A stretch of DNA of 64,000 bases from Bacillota bacterium (GCA_023439545.1 JAEXNT010000032.1:62001-126000), one strand, 5' to 3'. Numbered from the stretch's first letter, positions 53,323-63,691 are shown. Program-made: numbers and translations. The notes: generated from the letters alone by a model not told the origin.

Positions 53323-54183
53323 TTAATTAGGTCTCAATATACTCGCGGCTGTAAGATTAAGAATTCCCCAACCGCTATCGGGATCGAAGCCCGGCTCTCC
53401 TATATCCTCGGCTGAACTGCAAAGGATTTGCCGAAGCTCGGCTGGGGTCAGGCAGGGATTTTGCTCAAGCAGCTTTGCCGCAGCAGCGGTCACATAAGCA
53501 GTGGAATACGATGTGCCAAAGGCTCGAATCTTTTTTGCGCGTATAGATACCACCCGCAGATTGCTGCCAGGGGCTAAAATATCTATCGTATTACCTCGCT
53601 GCGAAAACGGGGAAACCTCTCCGTCCGAATCGGCGGAACCGACGCAAAGCACTGTATCGTATGCACCCGGGTAGTAAATATCCTGAAGGCGGTAAAGATT
53701 AGCGTTACCTGCCGAGGACACGACCAGTACACCTTTTTCCTCTGCATAAGCTGCTGCATTGCGGAGAGATATAGAATCACTTGTTGAGCCAGAGCTGATG
53801 TTTATAATGTCGCAATCATATATATCAACCGCATCATAAATTGCTTGTGCCACCATGGATGTATCACCTTTGATGGTTTTACCCATTTCATCCTTTGTAG
53901 CATATACAAGCGGTACCAAAACAGCATTGGGGCGGATGCCAGCTGCTTCAGAGCCGACAAGGATACCGGCGATAGCAGTTCCATGGCCGATTTTGTCTTC
54001 AGTTCCATCTTGCGGGCGTATGTAGTTATAACCCTCAATAATACGCGAAGAGTCGATGGCAACGGTTGATATACCGGTGTCTATGACTGCAATGCGGACA
54101 GGGTCGGGCGTTTGCTGAGCAAACGTTGCTGTCGATATGGATAACGCTGTCAGTAGACTGATAACAATCAAAATTCGCTTCAT
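53323..54183 (-). CDS. Secreted subtilisin-family (S8) serine protease
   Basis: A 286-residue protein: signal peptide (MKRILIVISLLTALSISTATFAQ), then a compact subtilase with no long propeptide. Catalytic D35 (IDTG), H67 (GHGTAIAG), oxyanion N160 (SSAGN) and S225 (GTSYSTAYV) are visible. The usual GTSMAxP motif lacks its Met-Ala and Pro. It lies 64 bases after the giant surface protein gene on the same strand and has a weak ribosome site (AAGAAGAAG). It is possibly a processing protease for the surface protein; this is inferred from adjacency only. Confidence 0.85.
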   Translation of the reverse strand: MKRILIVISLLTALSISTATFAQQTPDPVRIAVIDTGISTVAIDSSRIIEGYNYIRPQDGTEDKIGHGTAIAGILVGSEAAGIRPNAVLVPLVYATKDEMGKTIKGDTSMVAQAIYDAVDIYDCDIINISSGSTSDSISLRNAAAYAEEKGVLVVSSAGNANLYRLQDIYYPGAYDTVLCVGSADSDGEVSPFSQRGNTIDILAPGSNLRVVSIRAKKIRAFGTSYSTAYVTAAAAKLLEQNPCLTPAELRQILCSSAEDIGEPGFDPDSGWGILNLTAASILRPN

Positions 54184-54203
54184 TGTCTTCTTCTTGCCAT
54201 ACG

Positions 54204-54235
54204 ACCCGAAGGGACAGAATACTGTCCCTTCGGGT
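54204..54235. terminator. Perfect 14-bp stem hairpin between surface-protein and protease genes
   Basis: ACCCGAAGGGACAG and its exact complement around a four-base loop. There is no T-tract on either strand, so it may be a processing or attenuation structure in the giant-gene/protease transcript instead of a full terminator. Confidence 0.55.
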
Positions 54236-54247
54236 AATTGGCATTTA

Positions 54248-57200
54248 CTACTGGTCTATGTCCTGCATTCCATTTGCACCTTCATCTGAAGTGTCCTGCA
54301 TTCCATTTGCACCTTCATCTGAAGTGTTCTGCACTCCATTTTCGCCTTCGTCTGAAGGGTTCTGCATTCCATTTTCTCCTTCATCTGAAGGGTTCTGCAC
54401 TCCATTTTCGCCTTCATCTGATGTGTCCTGCACTCCATCTTCACCTTCATCTGAAGGGTTCTGCACTCCATTTTCGCCTTCATCTGATGTGTCCTGCAAT
54501 TCATCTTCTCCTTCATCTGAAGGGTTCTGCAATTCTTCTCCACCTTCATCTAAAGTGTCCTGCATTTCACCTTCAATAGAAGTGCTCTGCACTCCATTTT
54601 CAACCTGAAGGACAGTACCGGCGGGGATCGTAAGCTCTTGAGAAGTTGTAAAGTTATAGTTGTAAAGTATCAGCCTAAATGCTTCATATGTGTTGTCTGT
54701 GCTATCCTCCGTCAGATAAGTAGAAGGACAAATGGGTCTTATCCAGCAGTTGTCACTGTAGTAGTCAGAAACCCCGCTGCTGCGCAAAGCGCCGATCAAA
54801 GTCAAACCCGGTCCGACGGCACAGTTTTTCACTGTCGTCATGACGCTGTAATTTGTCGCACCAACAATGCCGGCGGTATAATAACCGCCCTCCAGCGTTA
54901 CCGTACCAATGTCTGCTACTATGCAGCCTTCAATGATGACAATTGACCATGCCATTCCAAGAATACCACCAACATAGCCATGCACATTCTCTCTCCTTGC
55001 AATCTGTAAACTGCCCCTGTTGGTACAATCTCTGATGATTGGTGTAGAAGACGAAGATCCGCTTGTTATAGCTGCAATACCTCCTATAGTCCCCCATGGA
55101 TATGTCGATGTAAAGTTTCCGGTATTGATACAGTTACTCACTGTACCGCTGATCATACGACCCACAATGCCGCCCATGTAACCATCAGTTGACCACGTAG
55201 AGCCGACTTCGTTTCTGCAGTTATCTACGGTGCCGCCCTTCAGTTCACCAACAATGCCTCCGAAGGTGATACGTCCGGAACCTTCCGCAGAGATACGGCT
55301 GGTGCAGCCACTTATTGAGCCGCTTATAAGCTCTCCCACAATACCGGCTGTGAAGTTGGCAACATTATAACCTTGCTGGATATTCATGCTTCCTTCCAAA
55401 ACAAGGTTTTTAACAGTTCCACCGTCAACATACTGGAAGAACCCCTGTCTCATTTCATCATAAACCGCTGTCCATTTTGCATCCAACCCGCTTACGGTAA
55501 AGCCCTGACCGTCAAAGGTCCCAGTATATGCTTTGTTTGCGACAATGGTATCGTATGCACTTGCAGCACTCGCATTAAATCCAATAGGCGTCCAGTTTTT
55601 ATACTCATCGAGTACGATATCATTACTCAGCTTTACATCGAGCGAAGTACTGCCTGCATTGACAAGGTCGCGGAATCTTGCCAGACCGTCCTCGTCAGAG
55701 ATGACCCACGCATCGCTTGCAAGGGCAAACGTCCACTGGGCTGTATAAATCTTGTTTCCATAATCGCCTTTAGGTATCTTATAGATATTTTTACTTGCTC
55801 CTTCTTCCCTCCATCCTGCGAAAATATAGCCTGGCTTTCCAGGAGGAGTTGGAGGAGTTGGCAATGCTACCTTTGCATTTGGATTGTAGCTATACGTATC
55901 AGGGCCGCTGCCAGTCCACCATTCGCCATCTACAATATACTTGATTGTGTACGAGTTCATATCATTCCAGTTCGCTGTAAAGGTTTTGCTACCTGTATTA
56001 CCGTTGGAGATTTCAGCCTCTTTCTCCGGCACTGTTTTGCCATCATACGTCCAGCCGGTAAAGCTCTTCGCCGGAGCCCGGGGCTCAAGCAGCGTAATAG
56101 TATCTTCAACAGTATAGCTGGAGGGGTTTTCGTTTATGCCGTTTTCCGGAATATTATTATAGGTGATGTCATAAGTAATGACCTCCCATTGTGCAGTAAA
56201 CGTCTGAGCTTTTGTCACTGCAGCTGCTTCCGGACTCCAACCCTTGAACTGATAGCCTTTTCTTGTCGGATCCGAAGGCTTGATGCTGCTGAACGCAGTG
56301 CCATAGGTGACATTGTCCTTAACATAATCGACAATACCGTTATTATATACAAAGGTAATGGTATATTTCTCAGGTTCCCACTTTGCATAATAGGTTCTTG
56401 TGCCTTCCCATGTCTGTGTACCGGCGATCGATGTCTGGACTGTTCCGCTGAAGTTTTCAGCAAGATACCATCCTCTAAATATGTGTCCGGCTTTTGTGAT
56501 ATCCGATGCAGTAGGAAGTACCGTTTGCTGGTCATAGGTATGCATAGTGGTTCCATAACCGGACAATGCTCCGCCGTTCAGTTCCAGACTAAAGCTGTAC
56601 TTATTTGCCTGCCAGGAAGCAGTAAGAGTCATATTTTCTGCCGGCATAGTGTTAATGGTATATGGATTGCCATCCTTCAGCCAGCCATTGAAGCTGTAGC
56701 CGGTGCGAGTTGGATTGGTAGGCGGTGTTACCGTTGAACCATAGGCCTGCTCGATCGGAGCTACAGCAGTTCCTCCGTTACTGATAAAGGTGATGGTGTA
56801 ATTGTTGGCTGTCCACAAAGCTTTATAGGTGGTATCTGCTGCAGGCATCCTGCCGGCGGGAACGGGGTCCCAGGTCAGAGAATGCCCCAGCTTTACAGCA
56901 TTTGGTGCAGTTATGTCTGAATCGTAATATACCGGACCTTGCGTGTAGCTGTTGGAAGCACTTCCGCCATTGAGATTCCAGCTGAGATTGTGCTGCTTGC
57001 GCTCATAATACAGCTTGATCACACGGCTGCCGTCTGCTGCAACAGTAGTATTTGTCACTACTTGTCCGTTAACCTCGCCGTTTTTGTAAACGATACCGTT
57101 TGCGAATTCCAGTGCGGCATCTTTCAAATCAGCCAGGGTCAGTGCAGAATCCGCGATTCCTGTCAAATTATCAGTTTTGTTGGCAGTGGTGGGGTAGCTG

Positions 57201-60200
57201 CCGTTGGTTTGCATAACATAGTGCTCCACTGTGTAATTACATTGGCCGGCGACCCATTTTGCATAAACGGTCAGTGAGGAGGCAGGCATTATACCGTCAA
57301 AAAGCTTGTCCGCACCGCTGTCCAGATACCAGCCGCCGAAGGCATAGCCTTCCCTTGCAGGATTCGTGGTAGAGACCGCAGCACCGTGCCTGAGGGTTTT
57401 AGCCGGCTCACCGCTTAATATGCCTCCGTTGGCATTAAAGGTAACGGTAAATGTATTGCGGTCATAGTAGAGCTTAAGCGCCAGGGTACCGTCAGGTAAA
57501 ACTGTTCCGCTGCTGATAGTACCGCTTGCATTAACGTTTAGCGTATAGTTCGGATAGCTTTTGGACACTGCATTGACTATAGAGTCGGTAGTTCCGGCTA
57601 GATTTTCAGTCTCATTCAAGGTATAACTGTCATTAATGGCATTTTGCATATAGTGTTCTACCTTGTAAGGTGTATTTGTATTCGCCAGCCATTGAGCTGT
57701 GAAGGCTGCATCTGCTATTCCCACAGTATCGGGCAGCTCGGGTGACCATCCATTGAAGGTGTAGCCTGTTCTGCTTACGCTTGGTGAGGTTACAGCGGCG
57801 CCGTACAGCCTGGTTACCTCAATGTTCTCTTCTCCATTGCCAGGTATAAAGGTATAAGTTTTATTCAGGCGTTCATAGTAGAGAGCAAAGGTGACGCTGC
57901 CTGTTGCCGGCAATGTGTGATTCAGCTTTACAACATTGCCAACTTTACCTTCCTTGAATATGATGCCGTTTTCTACCGGTATGGTGCTGTCCGTCAATGC
58001 TGGCAAGGTAAGTACATCTCCTGTTTTACCTGTTCCGGTTTCAGTTGAATGCAATTCATAAGTACCTTGTATGTTCATCACGTAATGCTGAATTGTATAC
58101 GACTTTTCCCCGGGTTCCTTTTTGCCGTAAATCGTGAAGTTGCCGTCGGGCATGGGGTTGCCGAAGGTATATGGAATCTTAAGCTCTTCGTCTTCATACC
58201 AGCCTGCGAAGAGGTACCCCTCCCAACCAGGGGCTTCAGGTGCGGTTATATTTGCTCCGTAACGTACTTGCTCGGTCACATGCGTCTCAGTTCCTATTTT
58301 GTAGGTTATGTCGAAGAAATTTCGGTCATAGTACAGCTTTATAACCAAGTTGCCGTCACCCTTGATTTTGGTTTCGGTTACAGACTTTCCTTCCACAGTG
58401 CCGCCTGTATATGTCAGACCGCCGGAAGGGGATGCCAGCCCAGCTAATATAACAGAAGTATTTGTTTCACCGCTTCGCTGCTCCACACTGTCAAGCAGAT
58501 AGCCGCTGCCTGAGATACGCTGGATATAGTGCTCGACCCGGTATGGAGTGTTCGGATCCGCTGTCCAGGCAGAAACATAAGCAGCGTCTTGTGTCAGCGT
58601 TATGTTTTCTGCCGGAACTCGCTTTCCATCCTGAACAGCAGTAGGCCAGCCGGTGAAGCCGTTAAAAATGTAACCGCCTATGGCAAGCTTAGGTGCATAT
58701 ATCGTTGATCCATACCTCTTGGTATAGGAAACAGGGTTTGTGTCGGGGTTAGTCACATCACGCATATCGCCGTAAGTAAAGACTGCAGTATATTCATTGC
58801 GGTCATAATAAACGTTAACCACGGTGCTGCCGTCGGGAAGAATTAACTGTTGCCACAATGACTTTAGAGTAAAGCCGTAGTAGTCTTTGGCAATGGCAGT
58901 GGTATAACTGTCTGTTGTGCCTTGTCTGACATCCGTATCCACAAGTGTATAGCCGTTGTCATTGAGATTTTGCTGATAGTGGCGCACAGTGTAACGTGTA
59001 TCGGTTGCCGGAATCCACTTGGCGTACACAGTGGTGTTTGCAGCAGGCATTTTACCGGGGAATGCATAAGGTTTTGTCAGCCGACTATCTTCATACCAGC
59101 CTCCAAATACATATCCCTTTTTGATTGGAGAAGCAGGCAGTGTAATAAAAGCTCCCTCCCCCTTAAAAATCATATTGACCAAGCTGCCTCCATTACTGTC
59201 GAACTTTATATAGTGCCCTGACGCAGGATCGCTCCAACTGAGAGCGATTGTTCGGCTGATGGGTCGAGAGGTCATTGCCAGAGGTGCATCGAACCATGCA
59301 ATGTACATTTCACCAGCTTCTTCTATGCTTCCCTTTTCCGGTGAAACAGTAAGAGTATTCGTTGCTGTGTTATATGAGAATGAGGGATTGGAAAAGGATA
59401 CGTAGAAATCGGTATTATTAAAAACCTTTTCGTCCTGTTCACCGCTTGCTAGATCTATAAACTTCATTGTAAAAAGACTTTCAGGCATGGTCAAGGTTTT
59501 ATCGGCATACCAGACAAATTCCGGAGTATCCTTTTTCTGGTAGACAAAGTCGTAGACATTTTCCGCCTCTCCCGCAGACCACAGCGGCCATTTGTTTTCG
59601 TACAGAGTTGGATTGTATGTCAGCTTGCTGCTGGAGAATAACTGGGCTTTGAATTTTATTTCCAAATATACACCAATTTCTATATGCATCGCACCTGCAT
59701 AGCTGCTATTCTTGCCTGCTGATTTTGACCAGCTGAGGCTGTAGTAGAAATAGCCGCACAACTGCGCATAGGCTCCCACCTCAGCGGTTATACCAATACT
59801 GTCCAGCTTGAGAGAGAACAGACCGACAGCTACCTCAAGTTCAATACCGGCTCGTATTCCGATAGTACCCATGACATAGAAATCAAATTGATAATGGGAT
59901 TCTTCAAGGTCAATTGTTTCGCTTGTGCTTTTCTTGTGGAAGAGCATTAGTGAGAAATTGTATCTTTTTGCATTGCCATACTCGAATGTCATTCCGAGTG
60001 TAACATACATGTTAGCAGATACTACAAAATCTGCACCCACACCGTATACTAATATGTGGAACGGGTCTACTGAGCCTGAGACAGAGAATATTTCAGTCCT
60101 TATTATTTCTATCCAGCTATCCTCTGCGTTTCTCATCATTGCGGAGTATTTGTCGGCAAGTCCGCCTCCGTTGCTTCCGGTCAATTCAATTTCCTCGCCG

Positions 60201-62902
60201 TCTTTATCCACGAGCTTTTCACCGAGGAACTCCTCCTTGGCTTCCATCAGCTCGGTGATTTGCTTGCCGATATCCAGGATTTTTTGTTCTGTACTGTCTC
60301 CGCTGACATTTTTCCAGTCGAACGCTTCGTCTTCCTCGCCCTGAGTATATGCCGATGCGGTGATACCGATACCGGTAAAGGTACCTACGTCGATATTGGC
60401 ATTTAGCTGATAATCATATATGTAAGGGAAAATCCACGCCCACTTCCAAATGGCGCCGCCGCTTGTGTTGACGGTCAGCAGCACCTCCTGTTCGAAAATG
60501 GACTGAAGGCGGATCACGATTTTATTTCCGTTTCCGACATCAATTTCGACCTTAAACGTCATCGAAAGCTCCGCACGGACGCCGTATTTACCCTCGAAAT
60601 GCTGGAGAACCTTGCCGGCAGCCACTGTCGCTTCAACCTTTTTCTCTGTTATCTCCGCACGGCTGCCTGCCATGAGAGCCATCTCACCATCACTCAGGGG
60701 AGTACCGTCTTCGAGGGCGATGTTGTAGCTTTTAAGATCCATGTCGCCTGAAAGCTCCTGGAAACCGTCGGTCTCCATTGCCAATGCGACCAGGTATTCG
60801 GCGGCTTCGTCGACAAAACCGCTGTTGATGGCCTGCATTTCCATGTCTGCCTCAATTTGCTGAATTTCTTCCCCAGTAAGCTCAACCTTCTCTTCCCGCT
60901 CATTGTAAATATCCATAGAGGCCAAAACAGTTTCGGGAGCAACCGGTGTATAGGAAATAATGTAAGTCTCCTGGTTTACTCCTGTTTGCCCGACGCTGAA
61001 AATTTTTGCATAGCTTGTCAATTCACCGCTTTCACGTTCGCCGGTATAGAAGGCGAGATAGTCACCTGCGTCTACCGTTGTGGTTGCATCGAGTCCCATA
61101 TTTGCATATGTACTGTCATAAACAAATGTAGATGCAGGAACGGTAATAGAATTGTTATTTGAATCACCATCTGTATCCGCATCGCTTTTTACCGGCAGTA
61201 CATCCGGCTTAAACAGTACTTGCTCTGCGTTGGCGGCGGTATAGGTATATGTGGCGCCGCTGATATTTGTAACAGTAATATAAGAAACACTTCCGTCTGC
61301 GTCAGTGCCTGCGGTCTCGCCGTTTCGCAGGTCCGGTCTTGTGCCGGAATAAATTGCTACAGTGTCACCTTCCTTGATACCGCCTCCTCCATAATCAAAT
61401 GTACCGGTGGAGGTGTTTGTATCGATGGATGATTTTCCGATGTTTGTGACAGATGCAACGAACAGCCCGTCCAAAGCCGTGCCGGTCATATTGCTTACGC
61501 TGGCAGAGGGCAGATAGATGATACCGTCGCTCAGGCTCAGGTTTTGCACCGGAGCCATCTTGGTGATGAAGTTGAGTGTGCGGATAGTAGGCTGCTGCTC
61601 GATTCCATCTATTACAAACACGACTGTACCGGTATTTGCCAGTTCAGCCTTATATGTCTGTCCCGGGGCATAGTCAGCCGAAACGGTAAATGTTCCGCTG
61701 CCCGAGACTGTATATGTCAGAGCGGTATTATTGGCGGTAATGCTTTTGATCGTCAGTGCGGCTTTTAGTTCATCTTCGCTGTCTGCCCTGACTTTGAAGG
61801 TAAAACCGGGAGAAACATCAGTCTTGGTGATGTAGCTGGGGGTATCAAACTCCGAGACAATGCTGATGTTGTCGGCCATGTCCGCATAGATAGTCATATT
61901 GCGGTTTACGGTATCGCTGCTTTCCACTCTGCGGCTCATTTCTTTATCGTAGTACCAGCCCAGGAATATTCTGTTTTGCTGATATGGAGTGGGCAGGGAG
62001 GTAATTTTAGTACCGGAAGGGTAGGTCTTGGTTTCCGGCAGTGTGACAGATGTACCGGACTCTCCGGCGCCCATTGCACAGGTAACCTCATAATATGTTG
62101 TGCTGCCGCCGTTATTCCCGCCGTTATTCCCGCCGCTATTGCCGCTGCTATTGCTATTGCCGGAGGGCTGGCCGGGCTTTTCTTCAGGCTTTTCTTCAGA
62201 CGGTTTTTCAGCAGGCCGCTCCCTAAAGCCTGCCTCTATAAGGTGGTTGTCCATGCGCATCATAAAGGTGGCCGTTTCCGCACGGGAAGCATTTTTGTCC
62301 GGGTTAAAGTTTCCGGAATCGCCGGCAAGCATACCGCATGCCCAGAGCTTTAGTACCGCGTCCCTGGCATAATCGGCAATACTGTCGGCATCCTTTGGCA
62401 GTGTTTTAACAGTTGCCTCGGGATAGGTGAAGTTGTAAGCATCGAAAAAGCGAACGGTGAATGCCGCCATCTGCTGACGGCTCACCATACCATCGGGGTT
62501 GAATTTCCCTCCTCCGACACCTGTGGTGATTCCCTTTTCAACCGCCCATGCCACATAGGGTGAGTAATAGGCGCTGGAACTGACGTCGCTGAACTTTGGC
62601 GCTTCGGTATAGTCTGCCGTATCCACACCGGCCATGCGCCCCAGCACCGTAACAAACATTCCACGGGTCATGGAACCGTTTGGCCCGAAGGATGTGGCGC
62701 TGGTACCCGAGAAGAGCCCGTTCTCATGGGCATACTGCACCGCGTTATAGAACCAATCCGTTTCCTTTACGTCCGAAAAGGGGGTTTTATTTGATGACGG
62801 CGCAGCATCTTTACCGTCACCCAGTGCGGCAAAAGCCGTGGCGGGCGCTATGGTAATTACCATGCACAGCGCAAGAAACATACTCAGTAGCTTTTTTATC
62901 AT
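54248..62902 (-). CDS. Giant S-layer-anchored surface protein (SLH, InlB-type repeats, GLUG)
   Basis: A 2,884-residue secreted protein. Signal peptide (MIKKLLSMFLALCMVITIAPATAFA); three SLH domains (about 37-215) that bind pyruvylated wall polymer; a Gly/Asn/Pro linker; an InlB-type repeat (about 275-345); Ig-like stretches; and a large unique region (about 660-1,200). Then a long run of alternating InlB/List-type (…GYTFNGWSP…, …AKW…) and MucBP-like (YTVEHYVM…) repeats (about 1,240-2,390). GLUG motifs (GGIVGxxxxGTVxNC…, about 2,500-2,700) follow, and an acidic tail of 11-residue repeats. No LPXTG or enzyme motif. Likely an adhesin or substrate-contact scaffold. It is followed by the subtilase. 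Confidence 0.92.
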   Translation of the reverse strand: MIKKLLSMFLALCMVITIAPATAFAALGDGKDAAPSSNKTPFSDVKETDWFYNAVQYAHENGLFSGTSATSFGPNGSMTRGMFVTVLGRMAGVDTADYTEAPKFSDVSSSAYYSPYVAWAVEKGITTGVGGGKFNPDGMVSRQQMAAFTVRFFDAYNFTYPEATVKTLPKDADSIADYARDAVLKLWACGMLAGDSGNFNPDKNASRAETATFMMRMDNHLIEAGFRERPAEKPSEEKPEEKPGQPSGNSNSSGNSGGNNGGNNGGSTTYYEVTCAMGAGESGTSVTLPETKTYPSGTKITSLPTPYQQNRIFLGWYYDKEMSRRVESSDTVNRNMTIYADMADNISIVSEFDTPSYITKTDVSPGFTFKVRADSEDELKAALTIKSITANNTALTYTVSGSGTFTVSADYAPGQTYKAELANTGTVVFVIDGIEQQPTIRTLNFITKMAPVQNLSLSDGIIYLPSASVSNMTGTALDGLFVASVTNIGKSSIDTNTSTGTFDYGGGGIKEGDTVAIYSGTRPDLRNGETAGTDADGSVSYITVTNISGATYTYTAANAEQVLFKPDVLPVKSDADTDGDSNNNSITVPASTFVYDSTYANMGLDATTTVDAGDYLAFYTGERESGELTSYAKIFSVGQTGVNQETYIISYTPVAPETVLASMDIYNEREEKVELTGEEIQQIEADMEMQAINSGFVDEAAEYLVALAMETDGFQELSGDMDLKSYNIALEDGTPLSDGEMALMAGSRAEITEKKVEATVAAGKVLQHFEGKYGVRAELSMTFKVEIDVGNGNKIVIRLQSIFEQEVLLTVNTSGGAIWKWAWIFPYIYDYQLNANIDVGTFTGIGITASAYTQGEEDEAFDWKNVSGDSTEQKILDIGKQITELMEAKEEFLGEKLVDKDGEEIELTGSNGGGLADKYSAMMRNAEDSWIEIIRTEIFSVSGSVDPFHILVYGVGADFVVSANMYVTLGMTFEYGNAKRYNFSLMLFHKKSTSETIDLEESHYQFDFYVMGTIGIRAGIELEVAVGLFSLKLDSIGITAEVGAYAQLCGYFYYSLSWSKSAGKNSSYAGAMHIEIGVYLEIKFKAQLFSSSKLTYNPTLYENKWPLWSAGEAENVYDFVYQKKDTPEFVWYADKTLTMPESLFTMKFIDLASGEQDEKVFNNTDFYVSFSNPSFSYNTATNTLTVSPEKGSIEEAGEMYIAWFDAPLAMTSRPISRTIALSWSDPASGHYIKFDSNGGSLVNMIFKGEGAFITLPASPIKKGYVFGGWYEDSRLTKPYAFPGKMPAANTTVYAKWIPATDTRYTVRHYQQNLNDNGYTLVDTDVRQGTTDSYTTAIAKDYYGFTLKSLWQQLILPDGSTVVNVYYDRNEYTAVFTYGDMRDVTNPDTNPVSYTKRYGSTIYAPKLAIGGYIFNGFTGWPTAVQDGKRVPAENITLTQDAAYVSAWTADPNTPYRVEHYIQRISGSGYLLDSVEQRSGETNTSVILAGLASPSGGLTYTGGTVEGKSVTETKIKGDGNLVIKLYYDRNFFDITYKIGTETHVTEQVRYGANITAPEAPGWEGYLFAGWYEDEELKIPYTFGNPMPDGNFTIYGKKEPGEKSYTIQHYVMNIQGTYELHSTETGTGKTGDVLTLPALTDSTIPVENGIIFKEGKVGNVVKLNHTLPATGSVTFALYYERLNKTYTFIPGNGEENIEVTRLYGAAVTSPSVSRTGYTFNGWSPELPDTVGIADAAFTAQWLANTNTPYKVEHYMQNAINDSYTLNETENLAGTTDSIVNAVSKSYPNYTLNVNASGTISSGTVLPDGTLALKLYYDRNTFTVTFNANGGILSGEPAKTLRHGAAVSTTNPAREGYAFGGWYLDSGADKLFDGIMPASSLTVYAKWVAGQCNYTVEHYVMQTNGSYPTTANKTDNLTGIADSALTLADLKDAALEFANGIVYKNGEVNGQVVTNTTVAADGSRVIKLYYERKQHNLSWNLNGGSASNSYTQGPVYYDSDITAPNAVKLGHSLTWDPVPAGRMPAADTTYKALWTANNYTITFISNGGTAVAPIEQAYGSTVTPPTNPTRTGYSFNGWLKDGNPYTINTMPAENMTLTASWQANKYSFSLELNGGALSGYGTTMHTYDQQTVLPTASDITKAGHIFRGWYLAENFSGTVQTSIAGTQTWEGTRTYYAKWEPEKYTITFVYNNGIVDYVKDNVTYGTAFSSIKPSDPTRKGYQFKGWSPEAAAVTKAQTFTAQWEVITYDITYNNIPENGINENPSSYTVEDTITLLEPRAPAKSFTGWTYDGKTVPEKEAEISNGNTGSKTFTANWNDMNSYTIKYIVDGEWWTGSGPDTYSYNPNAKVALPTPPTPPGKPGYIFAGWREEGASKNIYKIPKGDYGNKIYTAQWTFALASDAWVISDEDGLARFRDLVNAGSTSLDVKLSNDIVLDEYKNWTPIGFNASAASAYDTIVANKAYTGTFDGQGFTVSGLDAKWTAVYDEMRQGFFQYVDGGTVKNLVLEGSMNIQQGYNVANFTAGIVGELISGSISGCTSRISAEGSGRITFGGIVGELKGGTVDNCRNEVGSTWSTDGYMGGIVGRMISGTVSNCINTGNFTSTYPWGTIGGIAAITSGSSSSTPIIRDCTNRGSLQIARRENVHGYVGGILGMAWSIVIIEGCIVADIGTVTLEGGYYTAGIVGATNYSVMTTVKNCAVGPGLTLIGALRSSGVSDYYSDNCWIRPICPSTYLTEDSTDNTYEAFRLILYNYNFTTSQELTIPAGTVLQVENGVQSTSIEGEMQDTLDEGGEELQNPSDEGEDELQDTSDEGENGVQNPSDEGEDGVQDTSDEGENGVQNPSDEGENGMQNPSDEGENGVQNTSDEGANGMQDTSDEGANGMQDIDQ
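54253..54566 (-). repeat. 33-bp tandem repeats in the tail of the giant gene
   Basis: About nine copies of a 33-base unit encode S-D-E-G-E/A-N/D-G/E-V/L/M-Q-N/D-P/T. Copies are near identical in DNA, so slippage could change tail length between strains. The unit is strongly acidic. Confidence 0.9.
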
Positions 62903-63123
62903 ATTCGTATCTCCTTAGAAAAAACTTATGTTGCAATTTTAAGCTCTGCCTTTACAAAGATGAAGCTGCAATTATTGTTGTCACCTCCGGTTCCTTGGTT
63001 CCAGTACCAAATGATAATCGGCGTACCGTCCGCGGTTTTCCAACCTGAAACATTCAGTGCTTGCCATAGATTTATACACTTACATTCAACCTATCAGAAA
63101 TCCACTGAAAATAACCATCCGCT
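62903..63123. other. Upstream region of the giant gene
   Basis: AGGAG precedes the start codon. No confident -35/-10 pair was found and no gene is supported. Confidence 0.35.
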
Positions 63124-63228
63124 GCATGAAACATGCTTTTTTCTGCATGAAGCATGCTTTTTTCTCATGAAACATGGTTTTTTCTTCATGAAATATGGTT
63201 TGTTCTGTATGAAATATGGTTTTGAATA
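63124..63228 (-). repeat. Five 20-21-bp direct repeats, each with a small palindrome
   Basis: Units read GCATGAAACATGCTTTTTTCT, with CATG-AAA-CATG palindromes, at 63,124, 63,145, 63,166, 63,187 and 63,208 (decaying toward the right). The period of two helical turns puts all palindromes on one DNA face. They lie 220 bases upstream of the giant surface gene, so an array of regulator sites is plausible. Confidence 0.7.
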
Positions 63229-63294
63229 TTCAATTTATATGTTAAAGTTATCATTGGAAATGCGGTGTCCTCTTTCACGTTGGTTCTCCACTCT

Positions 63295-63621
63295 TTACCC
63301 TTGTTTGTTTTCCTCATCCACAGCCCGGAAGCCCATCAGCAGGGCCGGAACGCAGTTCTTTGGCTTGTGCAGAATGCGGTTATAGCTTTTGGACGCCTCA
63401 CGGCAGAGCATCCGGCTGGTTTCCATCATTCCATTGGCAGACCGCGCATCTGGACCATCCCCTGCCTGGGCGTACAGCCCCTCGTGCAGACGCAACTGTT
63501 CATCAAGATTGGCAAGGCAGTTTCGCTTTGCCGATAGCTCGGTATAGGCGGTTGTAAACCAGATCGTCACAAATCCCGCTGCACAGATGCCCGCAATAAA
63601 GCAAACTATAAAAATGGACAC
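63295..63621 (-). CDS. Small membrane-anchored protein (possibly LemA-related)
   Basis: A 108-residue protein: one N-terminal membrane helix (about 3-24), then a helical region and SYNRILHKPKNCVPALLMGFRAVDEE near the C-terminus. The pattern helix, coiled region, YN…P…A…GF recalls LemA proteins, but it is shorter and lacks several LemA residues. It lies between the direct repeats and the LytTR-type boxes, upstream of the giant gene on the same strand. Function unknown. Confidence 0.5.
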   Translation of the reverse strand: MSIFIVCFIAGICAAGFVTIWFTTAYTELSAKRNCLANLDEQLRLHEGLYAQAGDGPDARSANGMMETSRMLCREASKSYNRILHKPKNCVPALLMGFRAVDEENKQG

Positions 63622-63691
63622 ACGGCGTCACTCCTCTCTTTTTGCATTTAACGACAGAATACTATAAAATTGCCAAAAAAATCATTTTTGG

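Noticed and set aside
54183..54608. Repetitive plus-strand frames of 113 and 141 residues
   Set aside because: Mirror images of the 33-bp tandem repeats in the giant gene tail.
55373..56737. 454-residue plus-strand frame
   Set aside because: Antisense to the repeat-rich giant gene; its openness follows from the codon pattern of the real gene.
63124..63228. CRISPR array
   Set aside because: Units are contiguous with no spacers, too short, and no cas genes are nearby.
62960..63385. 141-residue plus-strand frame containing heptad-like FFLMKHG repeats
   Set aside because: The repeats come from the 21-bp palindromic DNA repeats; there is no ribosome site and no known family.
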